Source: Bacillota bacterium
GTDB taxonomy: Bacteria; Bacillota; Bacilli; Lactobacillales; Streptococcaceae
Reading direction: 5' to 3'
Length of the DNA: 16,670 bases
Assembly (NCBI GenBank): GCA_021781855.1
Contig: JAJXWC010000028.1
Location: 1 to 16,670 of the forward strand
In this document: positions 7,107 through 13,277 of the stretch, in pieces
Numbering within the stretch: position 1 is the first letter of the stretch
Layout: every line of letters begins with the position of its first letter
The notes under the pieces: generated by a model
Seen by the model: the letters and a program-made list of their open reading frames with translations, nothing else
Database searches by the model: none
Told to the model about the DNA's origin: nothing
Made by a program: the position numbers and the translations under genes

Positions 7107-7937
7107 TTAAAAATCTGCTGGAGTAGCTCCCAAACTGGAAGTGAACGCATTTTCCCCCAATGCAACCGACCAATTTGAAGAACCTCTGTTTAAATTTACA
7201 GTATAGGTTGCTCCTGATGTCACTGAACCTTGTACCTCTGTTGCAGTAAATCCAGTACTTATTGACCAACTGCTTGAAGTTCCTTCAGACCACGTTTTTT
7301 GCTGATAAGTAGTGTTTCTATTTTGTGCTACAAAAACTGAGGATGATTTAACATTGATTGTTGAGTCCGATTTCGTATAACCTCCTGAAACTTTGTACAA
7401 AATATCGTAGGTAGTTGTAGTTCCCACCTTAGTAGCGGCACTCCAATAAACCGTTTCATAAATTTTGACTCCGCTCGTGCTGTCCCATTTACTATTATAA
7501 GTTTGATTATAGGAAGTACTTGCAGAAACAGGTGTGCCAAACAAAAAATCAGAAACATTTTTAGCCGCAGCACTCAATAAATTGTTATTAGAAGTCGTCT
7601 GCTCTTGTGCTTGAGACAAATCCACACTAACCGTAGATATACCGCTCGTTACACCATTTACATCTCCAGTCACTTGACTATCTACCGTTTCGGGAGCCGT
7701 ATAGATTTGCCCTGTGTCACTTGTCAAGTTGACTGCATTATCCACCTGATAATTGACATGATTTTTATTGTTGATAAATACTTTACTTGCATTCTTTGGA
7801 ATGCTCAGACTGTAACCGTTTGAATTTGGATTGGCATTAACAGAGTCTGCAAATGCAAATGCGGGTTGAAACAGCGTTCCAGCTGTGATAAATGTTGCGG
7901 CAAGCACTCTTGTGCTTTTTTGAATTATTTTTTCCAT
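7107..7937 (-). CDS. Secreted protein of unknown function, cysteine-free (unit 1)
   Basis: The first 30 residues form a Sec signal peptide: a basic start (MEKIIQKSTR), a hydrophobic core (VLAATFITAGTLF) and an AFA cleavage site before Asp31. The mature part is Ser/Thr/Asn-rich with no cysteine. Residues ~45 to 125 look like a low-complexity or stalk region (SVDLSQAQEQ). The C-terminal ~130 residues hold regularly spaced tryptophans (KWDS, VYWSA, KTWSEG, SSWSIS, SNWSVAL) and alternating hydrophobics that suggest a beta-rich domain. I see no sortase, lipobox or LysM motif, so release or loose wall binding is likely. The first ~24 codons and the upstream 180 bp are nearly identical to those of the 293-aa gene, while the mature parts are unrelated. 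Function unknown. Confidence 0.8.
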   Translation of the reverse strand: MEKIIQKSTRVLAATFITAGTLFQPAFAFADSVNANPNSNGYSLSIPKNASKVFINNKNHVNYQVDNAVNLTSDTGQIYTAPETVDSQVTGDVNGVTSGISTVSVDLSQAQEQTTSNNNLLSAAAKNVSDFLFGTPVSASTSYNQTYNSKWDSTSGVKIYETVYWSAATKVGTTTTYDILYKVSGGYTKSDSTINVKSSSVFVAQNRNTTYQQKTWSEGTSSSWSISTGFTATEVQGSVTSGATYTVNLNRGSSNWSVALGENAFTSSLGATPADF

Positions 7938-8117
7938 TTTGTTTACCTCATGTTCTATTCAGACGATGATGACTGATTGAGGTTTTCGCTCAGTCATTAT
8001 GCTGATGATAAATTTTTCATTTGAAAAATTGCCTTCTTTCTTGTAATTTTGAGTGAAAAAGCTGTGAGCTGCTTTCGAACTTATTAATGCTGCATTGGAC
8101 CTTACCTCGCTGTATCT
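7867..8117 (-). repeat. Duplicated leader/signal-peptide block, copy 1
   Basis: This block matches 9949 to 10200 with about five substitutions and one single-base indel. It covers the 5' leader, the SD (GAGG) and about 24 codons of the signal peptide. Similarity stops abruptly at both ends: inside the gene at the end of the hydrophobic core, and upstream within about 50 bp of the promoter. Confidence 0.95.
7959..8030 (-). promoter_or_regulatory. Structured leader RNA with two short upstream frames, copy 1
   Basis: On the minus strand a frame encoding MKNLSSA (8020 to 7997) ends in TAATG, whose ATG opens a second frame encoding MTERKPQSVIIV (7997 to 7959). The first start lies in the loop of a perfect 8-bp hairpin (AATTTTTC/GAAAAATT, 8011 to 8030). 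The second start is inside another 8-bp hairpin (ATGACTGA/TCAGTCAT, 7969 to 7997). A three-codon frame (ATG CAG CAT TAA) with a good SD lies further upstream. The arrangement could serve translational attenuation, but translation is not shown. Confidence 0.4.
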
Positions 8118-8163
8118 ATCAAGAATTTCTATTCTTGTCTTATGCGCTTTTTTCTACACTTTT

Positions 8164-8169
8164 ATTATA
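8164..8169 (-). promoter_or_regulatory. Promoter of unit 1 (extended -10)
   Basis: The minus strand reads TGTTATAAT, a perfect TATAAT with a TGN extension. No good -35 is seen, but CAGGAA occurs twice 11 bp apart (8197 to 8202 and 8186 to 8191) in the -35 region, which could suit an activator. The leader would be about 220 bases. Confidence 0.55.
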
Positions 8170-8248
8170 ACACCGATTTTTTGACTTCCTGATTTTTTCC
8201 TGTATTCAGGATTTTTTTATTGGAGCCTGTTCTTATGCGGTTTTCAGA

Positions 8249-8268
8249 TGATGAAACGGCATTTTGCC
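8249..8268. repeat. Single TGATGAAACG element upstream of unit 1
   Basis: TGATGAAACGGCATTTTGCC corresponds to one copy of the three tandem 20-bp repeats upstream of unit 2, and both are followed by CGATAAAAAA or GATAAAAAA. It also contains a CGGCA/TGCCG stem that could act as a weak terminator for the gene just upstream. Confidence 0.55.
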
Positions 8269-8300
8269 GATAAAAAAGATTGCTGAAAATATTTGTAAAT

Positions 8301-8735
8301 TCACCGTGTTTTCAAAGATTGCCTGATGAGATAGATACCTAAAACCAAGCCTAATAAACTGTTGACATAATAACCAATCTGCAAGATTTTTACAACTATA
8401 GCTGAATAAACAGAAATTGGCGTTCCTGTAGGTAGGAGAAAAGGAAGAACGGCAAGATAGAACAGATAAAGGAAAATAAAACTTGCAAAAATGATACTAT
8501 ATTGGGGAAACTTAAATCTTAGTATCATGTATATGATAAGAAATAGTGCCAAAACACCATATCTTACTGCATTATCACTGATTACCTCAATGCCGCTTCT
8601 CGAAATATAACTAAACGTTGATGCACTGAGTGCTTTTCCGTAGGGTAAAAAGTAACTCATAAAATAGAGAACGGACAATATGACGACTGAGATGGAACTT
8701 TTGTTTACTGATTTTAGAGAAATTATTTTCCTCAT
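8301..8735 (-). CDS. Small four-helix membrane protein (second partner in unit 2)
   Basis: The 144-residue product is unrecognised by name. It has four predicted transmembrane segments (about 13 to 32, 58 to 75, 80 to 102 and 113 to 135) and a basic N-terminus. The start has a clear SD (AAGGAG, 7 bases) and lies 15 bases after the preceding membrane protein gene. It is homologous to the 136-residue protein of unit 1: both carry IGYY-x3-LLG in the last helix and an aromatic/proline motif after helix 1. This conservation across two different secreted partners suggests a general role, such as protection of the producer or help in export, rather than specific recognition. That is inference. Confidence 0.7.
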   Translation of the reverse strand: MRKIISLKSVNKSSISVVILSVLYFMSYFLPYGKALSASTFSYISRSGIEVISDNAVRYGVLALFLIIYMILRFKFPQYSIIFASFIFLYLFYLAVLPFLLPTGTPISVYSAIVVKILQIGYYVNSLLGLVLGIYLIRQSLKTR

Positions 8736-8750
8736 AATATAACTCCTTAA

Positions 8751-9128
8751 CTATGGCATGCTATTCACCAAATTCATAAGCATTGACATAAATACAAAGG
8801 TGAAAATAATAGCCACACTCATCCAAATAAGCAATTTATAACCGATTTGCTGGTGATATTTCCAATTTTTGATGAGTAAGATAATAGATACAATGAGCTG
8901 GATAAGTAAAAGCACCATATTAGGATAATAAATCTCAATCGCCACAATAAAGGGCAAATTCATAAATCCCAAGATAACCAATAAAAAATTTAAAACAGCT
9001 AGTCCAATGAGAAGATAACTTCCAACAGACCTTCGATTATCTTTGAAGTTACTTTTGATAGCCAAAGTAAAAACTACTATGATAATATTCCCAGTAAAAA
9101 GAGGGTAAGAAAATAATAAAGCAATCAT
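8751..9128 (-). CDS. Small four-helix membrane protein (first partner in unit 2)
   Basis: The 125-residue product is almost entirely hydrophobic, with about four transmembrane segments (1 to 22, 36 to 58, 62 to 90 and 100 to 120) joined by short basic loops (KSNFKDNRR, KNWKYHQQ). I see no similarity to the other two membrane proteins beyond hydrophobicity. The ATG has the SD TAGGAG and begins nine bases after the stop of the 293-aa secreted protein, so the genes are almost certainly co-transcribed. There is no counterpart in unit 1, which makes it the best candidate for a partner specific to the cysteine-containing secreted protein. No family or function recognised. Confidence 0.7.
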   Translation of the reverse strand: MIALLFSYPLFTGNIIIVVFTLAIKSNFKDNRRSVGSYLLIGLAVLNFLLVILGFMNLPFIVAIEIYYPNMVLLLIQLIVSIILLIKNWKYHQQIGYKLLIWMSVAIIFTFVFMSMLMNLVNSMP

Positions 9129-9137
9129 TCATTTCTC

Positions 9138-10019
9138 CTAGTTTTTATGATAGTAGCGTGGCTTTCCTTGCAAGGCACTGCAAGCTGCCCAACTCCCACC
9201 ATAAGCATCTCGACAGTATGGAGTTTTTGTATTATCCCACAGGCAAGTCCCTGTATAATAAGAGAAGTACTTTCCATTTGGCAAAACAACATTTGAACAA
9301 TCGCTTCCGATAAAATCAATATAACGTTGGGGTCCGCTTGCATGATGAATTCCATCTGTAAGTGGTCCATTATAATCATTGCAAGCCACCCAATCTCCTC
9401 CAGTCAAAGCCATTGTAGCCGCAGTCATGGATTGACCACTTTTTTCAGTAGCTGTAGAGACAGTTGTGGTTGCTCCGCCACTATCCATTGTGTCCAACAT
9501 TGAATTGACATTCTCTGTTTGACTGATAACAAAAGTTTGGTTGGTTCCATTAACTTTAATTGTCCCAGAACTCCCCGAAATCCCGAAACTATTCACTATT
9601 CCGATTTGTTGGATATCTGGAGTAGAAATCGCAACTTGAGAATTTGCGGGAACAGAAATTGTAGCTTGCCCATTACTTCCTAATCGAGTACTAACACCAT
9701 TGACAACGATTGTTTCTCCTTGGACACCTGAATTTTTACTCAGCGTAAGTCCATCTGCCGTTTCTTGCCAACCCTCTTTTTCATAGATAGATGCCACTTG
9801 TACTCTATCCGTCAATGACAAAGCCGAGATATTCAAAATTTGCGCAAGATTAACTTGTATGATAAGTGTAACTTGTGTCTTACTTACTAATAGGTTTGTT
9901 TGAGCTGAACTTGCCAAAGACTCGGCTATTGTTGTAGCCGAAACAGGGTGAAACAGCGTTCCAGCTGTGATAAATGTTGCGGCGAGCACTCTTGTGCTTT
10001 TTTGAATTACTTTTTTCAT
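9138..10019 (-). CDS. Secreted protein of unknown function with cysteine-containing C-terminus (unit 2)
   Basis: A signal peptide nearly identical to that of the 276-aa protein (MKKVIQKSTRVLAATFITAG) leads into an unrelated 293-residue precursor, with likely cleavage near VSA at ~28. Residues ~35 to 170 are polar and Gly/Ser/Thr/Val-rich with a repetitive beta-like character (SGSSGTIKVNGTNQTFVIS). The last ~85 residues differ sharply: they hold five cysteines, many aromatics, and the motif GGDWVAC that recurs as GGSWAAC near the end, suggesting a small disulfide-bearing domain with an internal repeat. The C-terminus is basic and aromatic (KPRYYHKN). Two membrane protein genes follow. A bacteriocin-like or surface-interaction role is possible but not supported by any recognised domain. 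Confidence 0.8.
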   Translation of the reverse strand: MKKVIQKSTRVLAATFITAGTLFHPVSATTIAESLASSAQTNLLVSKTQVTLIIQVNLAQILNISALSLTDRVQVASIYEKEGWQETADGLTLSKNSGVQGETIVVNGVSTRLGSNGQATISVPANSQVAISTPDIQQIGIVNSFGISGSSGTIKVNGTNQTFVISQTENVNSMLDTMDSGGATTTVSTATEKSGQSMTAATMALTGGDWVACNDYNGPLTDGIHHASGPQRYIDFIGSDCSNVVLPNGKYFSYYTGTCLWDNTKTPYCRDAYGGSWAACSALQGKPRYYHKN

Positions 10020-10200
10020 TTTGTTTACCTCATGTTCTATTCAGACGATGATGACTGATTGAGGTTTTCGCTCAGTCATTATGCTGATGATAAATTTTTC
10101 ATTTGAAAAATTGCCTTCTTTCTTGTAATTTTGAGTGATAAAAGCTGTGAGCTGCTTTCGAACTTATTAATGCTGCATTGGACTTTACCTCGCTGTATCT
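9949..10200 (-). repeat. Duplicated leader/signal-peptide block, copy 2
   Basis: This is the partner of 7867 to 8117, about 98% identical by eye. It includes the same two upstream frames (10102 to 10079 and 10079 to 10041) and the same hairpins (10051 to 10079 and 10093 to 10112). The gene body and the promoter region flanking it differ from those of unit 1. Confidence 0.95.
10041..10112 (-). promoter_or_regulatory. Structured leader RNA with two short upstream frames, copy 2
   Basis: This has the same MKNLSSA and MTERKPQSVIIV frames, TAATG overlap and two 8-bp hairpins as in unit 1, identical in sequence here. The SD of the main gene (GAGG) lies 20 to 30 bases after the second frame. Confidence 0.4.
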
Positions 10201-10242
10201 TTTTGACTGCACCTTACTTGCACTTTTGTTTTTTATATTTGT

Positions 10243-10271
10243 ATTGTAACCCCTGGCATTTGTAAAAACAA
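10243..10271 (-). promoter_or_regulatory. Promoter of unit 2
   Basis: The minus strand has TTGTTT (10271 to 10266), a 17-bp spacer and TACAAT (10248 to 10243). The leader to the ATG would be about 215 bases, nearly the same length as in unit 1, although the promoter sequences differ. Confidence 0.55.
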
Positions 10272-10300
10272 GCGTTTTTACGAAAAAAACGTAACGTAGA

Positions 10301-10360
10301 TGATGAAACGCACTTTTTTATGATGAAATCGCATTTGACATGATGAAATGATATTTTTAC
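10301..10360. repeat. Three tandem 20-bp repeats (TGATGAAA) upstream of unit 2
   Basis: Three copies begin with TGATGAAA at 10301, 10321 and 10341, exactly 20 bp apart, each followed by a C/G-containing core and a T-rich end. They sit 30 to 90 bp upstream of the -35 element, on one face of the helix. This is the pattern expected of a direct-repeat activator site (for example a response regulator). The regulator is not in this window. Confidence 0.65.
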
Positions 10361-10364
10361 CGAT

Positions 10365-10396
10365 AAAAAATAGACCTCTACCGAAGTCTATTTTTT
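10365..10396. terminator. Terminator after adk
   Basis: AAAAAATAGAC and GTCTATTTTTT form a perfect 11-bp stem with a 10-base loop and T-runs on both strands. It ends the adk transcript directly next to the tandem repeats. Confidence 0.85.
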
Positions 10397-10399
10397 AAA

Positions 10400-11047
10400 T
10401 TATCCGAGTACAACTTGGATATCTGCTGTTACTTTTTCGATTTCTTGTTCGCCTTCAATATTTTTTACAAGGCCAAGCTCAGTGTAGTGTGCGAGAATTG
10501 GTGCTGATTCTTTGATATTAACATCAAGACGATTTTTGACGGTTTCAGGAACGTCATCTGCGCGCTGATAAAGGTCATGACTGCCACAGACATCACAAGT
10601 GCCCTCGACTTTTGTTGGATTGTAAATCTTGTGGTAAGTTGCCCCGCAATTACGGCAAATGTAACGACCACTCAAGCGACCAACGAGAATATCAGGATTA
10701 ACTTCAATATTAATAACCGCATCAAGTTTTAAGCCCAATTCGCCAAGCATTGTATCAAGTGCGTGTGCCTGGTCAATCGTGCGTGGATAGCCATCTAATA
10801 GGAAACCGTCAGCTTTGATGTCCTCTTGAGCGAGACGTTCTTTCACGATACCATTCGTCACTTCGTCAGGTACAAGTTCACCTTTATCAATGAAAGACTT
10901 AGCAAGTTTTCCCATTTCAGTTTCATTTTTCATTGCGGCGCGGAACATATCACCTGTTGAGATATGATTTACACCGTAATTTTTGACGATAAATTCGGCC
11001 TGCGTTCCTTTGCCAGCACCAGGAAGTCCCATAATTAATAAGTTCAT
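10400..11047 (-). CDS. adk: Adenylate kinase
   Basis: Adk interconverts ATP + AMP and 2 ADP in the cytosol. The 215-residue protein has the P-loop GLPGAGKGT (7 to 15), the AMP-binding STGDMFRAA segment, the DGYPRT motif (85 to 90), and a long-type LID domain with the zinc-binding cysteines Cys131, Cys134, Cys151 and Cys154 (CRNC, CDVC), as is usual in Gram-positive enzymes. The ATG follows a TTGGAG Shine-Dalgarno. It lies after secY as in the standard spc operon, but a strong terminator lies between them. A weak promoter candidate (TTTATT, 17 bp, TAAAAT) in the gap would give independent expression. infA, the normal next gene, is missing; a terminator and a secreted-protein unit follow instead. 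Confidence 0.98.
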   Translation of the reverse strand: MNLLIMGLPGAGKGTQAEFIVKNYGVNHISTGDMFRAAMKNETEMGKLAKSFIDKGELVPDEVTNGIVKERLAQEDIKADGFLLDGYPRTIDQAHALDTMLGELGLKLDAVINIEVNPDILVGRLSGRYICRNCGATYHKIYNPTKVEGTCDVCGSHDLYQRADDVPETVKNRLDVNIKESAPILAHYTELGLVKNIEGEQEIEKVTADIQVVLG

Positions 11048-11112
11048 TTTATTTTCTCCAATAAAAAATAGTTTACTGTCCTATTTTAGCGCAATTTTGC
11101 TGAGAAATAAAG

Positions 11113-11138
11113 AAAAATCTTGTCGAAACAAGATTTTT
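11113..11138. terminator. Terminator overlapping the secY stop codon
   Basis: AAAAATCTTGT and ACAAGATTTTT form a perfect 11-bp stem with the loop CGAA, and T-runs lie on both sides. It begins within the secY TAA stop codon and would limit readthrough from secY into adk. Confidence 0.85.
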
Positions 11139-12472
11139 TATGAGTTTTCAATCGGATTATCCATAAATCCCGTATATTTACGTTTAAGCAAGTATCCCTC
11201 AAGTTGTTTAACAGCTTGAATCGCAACTTGAATCAAGATAAGCAATGATGTACCGCCGAGAGCGACAATCTTTGGAAGTCCCCATACGTTTTGAGCAGCG
11301 ATAGGAATAATCGAAATCAAACCGAGGAAAAGCGCACCAACTGTAGCTAAACGCATGAGCAAACGTGAAACGTATTTTTCAGTTCCTTTACCTGGACGAA
11401 CGGAAGGGATGTATGAACCTTGTTTCTGCAGATTTTCCGCCATCTTTTCAGGATTAACCTGAACAAATGAGTAGAAGAACGTAAACAAAATAATCAGTAG
11501 GGCATAAAAGAGCATTCCTGTCCATGTCGTATAGGACAAGGCATTTTGCAGAGTCGAGAGCCAACCAACGTTACTTCCATTTGCTTTTTGCAAGAATTGC
11601 AAAATCGTAGCCGGAGCTGTTGTGATTGAGCCTGCAAAGATGACTGGAATAACACCTGCTGGATTGACACGAAGTGGCAGATATGAACTCGTTGGCGCTC
11701 CTTGTGTTAGTTTTGTATATTGGATTGGCACTTTACGTTCAGCTTGCTGTACGTATGTCGTCACATAAATGATGATGATACTTGCAAGAATTAAGCCGAT
11801 AACGAACAGCCATGACATCGGAATTTGCGATGGACGAACGTTTTCAAATTTTTCAGTATAGACAGACTGGATGGCACTTGGGATTCCTGAAACGATACCT
11901 GCAAAGATGATAACTGAAACACCTGAGCCGAATCCTTTTTCATTAATCTGCTCACCCATCCAAGTTACAATCATTGAGCCTGTGGTCAAGATTGCTCCAA
12001 TCATGAGATAGGTCTGCAGATTAGGCGTTTGAACAACGCTTGAATTTGTAGCTCCTGCCATTGTCTGAAAAGCTGCGGTAATCCCGATGGACTGTGCCAT
12101 TGCAAGTACCAAAGTAATGTAACGTGTGGCTTGATTGAGTTTGCGGCGACCGATTTCGCCTTGCTTAGACCATTCGACAAACTTCGGCAAAATATCCATT
12201 TGCAAAAGTTGAACAATGATTGATGCAGTAATATATGGTGAAACACCCATCGCAAAAAGCGAATAATTTTGCATGGCATTACCCGAAACCAGATTCATCA
12301 TATTGAGGAAAGGCAAATCACTGATTTGATTCAAAGCATTAACATTGACACCTGGCACCGTGATATGTGCGCCTAAACGAAAGACAAAAAGAATAAAAAT
12401 CGTAAAGAAAATCCGCGCACGAACATCTTTGACCTTTAGCGCTTGCCATAGGGTTTTAAAAAACATAAACAT
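11138..12472 (-). CDS. secY: Preprotein translocase subunit SecY
   Basis: SecY forms the protein-conducting channel of the Sec translocon in the cytoplasmic membrane with SecE and SecG. It would also export the two secreted proteins in this window. The 444-residue sequence has ten transmembrane segments. It shows the conserved start of TM1 (RIFFTIFILFVFRLGAHITVPG), the plug-region NMMNLVSGNAMQNYSLFAMG, the GSGVSVIIFAGI segment, cytoplasmic QQAERKVPIQYTK, and a C-terminal RKYTGFMDN tail. The ATG has the SD AAGGAG and lies 159 bases after rplO. That gap is longer than usual and contains extensive hairpins that may modulate secY. Confidence 0.98.
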   Translation of the reverse strand: MFMFFKTLWQALKVKDVRARIFFTIFILFVFRLGAHITVPGVNVNALNQISDLPFLNMMNLVSGNAMQNYSLFAMGVSPYITASIIVQLLQMDILPKFVEWSKQGEIGRRKLNQATRYITLVLAMAQSIGITAAFQTMAGATNSSVVQTPNLQTYLMIGAILTTGSMIVTWMGEQINEKGFGSGVSVIIFAGIVSGIPSAIQSVYTEKFENVRPSQIPMSWLFVIGLILASIIIIYVTTYVQQAERKVPIQYTKLTQGAPTSSYLPLRVNPAGVIPVIFAGSITTAPATILQFLQKANGSNVGWLSTLQNALSYTTWTGMLFYALLIILFTFFYSFVQVNPEKMAENLQKQGSYIPSVRPGKGTEKYVSRLLMRLATVGALFLGLISIIPIAAQNVWGLPKIVALGGTSLLILIQVAIQAVKQLEGYLLKRKYTGFMDNPIENS

Positions 12473-12505
12473 CTCCTTATAAATTCTTCAGAAAGGGATT
12501 TTTCT

Positions 12506-12582
12506 GTCAAATTGAACAACATTTGCTCAGGTGTGTTGACACAATGCTCAACACGCCCTAGTCAAATACTCTTCAATTTGAC
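12506..12582. promoter_or_regulatory. Nested hairpin in the rplO-secY gap
   Basis: Three nested perfect stems are visible: GTCAAATTGAA/TTCAATTTGAC (12506 to 12516 with 12572 to 12582), ATTTG/CAAAT (12521 to 12525 with 12563 to 12567) and GTGTTGA/TCAACAC (12533 to 12539 with 12548 to 12554). No T-run follows the fold, so it is not a simple terminator. It may be a regulatory RNA structure or a processing site ahead of secY. Confidence 0.6.
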
Positions 12583-12603
12583 AAAATTGTCAAAAAGTCA
12601 AGA

Positions 12604-12624
12604 AGCGGTTGAAAATCAACCGCT
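12604..12624 (-). terminator. Hairpin after rplO, weak terminator or mRNA stabiliser
   Basis: AGCGGTTG and CAACCGCT form a perfect 8-bp stem with a 5-base loop right after the rplO stop. On the minus strand it is followed by TCTTGACTTTTTG, not an immediate U-tract, so termination would be partial. Confidence 0.5.
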
Positions 12625-12631
12625 CATTGAA

Positions 12632-13090
12632 TTATTCAGCTTCAGATTCAGCTACAACGACTTTACCGCCGTTAGCTTCGATTGCTGCTTTTGCCGCTGC
12701 GGATACTTTAGCTACTTCAACAGTAAGATTTTTAACTGTCAATTCACCATTTGCAAGCACTTTTACGCCATCTTTAACATTTCTCACGATTTTAGCTGCT
12801 ACAAGTGTTTGAGCTGTTACTGCTGCACCGTCTTCAAGGCGGTTCAATGCGTCAAGGTTTACGATAGCATATTCTTTATGATTAACATTGAGGAAACCAC
12901 GTTTTGGCATACGACGGAACAAAGGTGTTTGTCCACCTTCAAATCCTGGACGGATATTTCCACCTGAACGAGATTTTTGACCTTTTTGACCACGGCCAGA
13001 AGTTTTACCATTACCTGATGAAGTACCACGACCCACACGGTTACGGACTTTACGGCTGCCTTCAGCAGCTTTTAATGAATGAAGTTCCAT
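12632..13090 (-). CDS. rplO: 50S ribosomal protein L15
   Basis: L15 is a large-subunit protein that binds 23S rRNA late in assembly. The 152-residue product starts MELHSLKAAEGSRK and has the glycine/arginine-rich N-terminal arm (RVGRGTSSGNGKTSGRGQKG), the GFEGGQTPLFRRMPKRGF signature and the C-terminal globular part with VKVLANGEL. The C-terminus is a few residues longer and more acidic than usual (VAESEAE). The SD is AAGGAG before the ATG. rpmD, which normally lies just upstream, is absent: the 187-bp upstream gap holds a promoter and then the GH65 gene. The gene therefore heads its own rplO-secY unit. Confidence 0.98.
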   Translation of the reverse strand: MELHSLKAAEGSRKVRNRVGRGTSSGNGKTSGRGQKGQKSRSGGNIRPGFEGGQTPLFRRMPKRGFLNVNHKEYAIVNLDALNRLEDGAAVTAQTLVAAKIVRNVKDGVKVLANGELTVKNLTVEVAKVSAAAKAAIEANGGKVVVAESEAE

Positions 13091-13204
13091 TTTTTCTCCT
13101 TATTTCGTATCTTGCTTGCGCCCATTTTTCACGAAAGGAACGTAAAAAATGAACTCGCTGACACGCGATAAAATTTAATATTTTGCCCAACATGGACTTT
13201 TACT

Positions 13205-13233
13205 ATTTTACTAAAATTCTTGTCAATTTGCAA
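13205..13233 (-). promoter_or_regulatory. Promoter of the rplO-secY unit
   Basis: The minus strand shows TTGCAA (13233 to 13228), 17 bp, then TAAAAT (13210 to 13205). The -35 lies in the centre of a perfect 14-bp palindrome, CAATTTGCAAATTG (13224 to 13237), that could be an operator. The leader to rplO is about 105 bases. Confidence 0.6.
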
Positions 13234-13277
13234 ATTGTTTTTAAGTTCATTTCGATAGATTTTCTAAAAATCACTTT

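Noticed and set aside
8011..8030. AATTTTTC-ATTT-GAAAAATT palindrome as a CodY box
   Set aside because: The half-sites resemble a CodY site but the spacing is too wide for the 15-bp consensus. It is better explained as an RNA hairpin in the leader.
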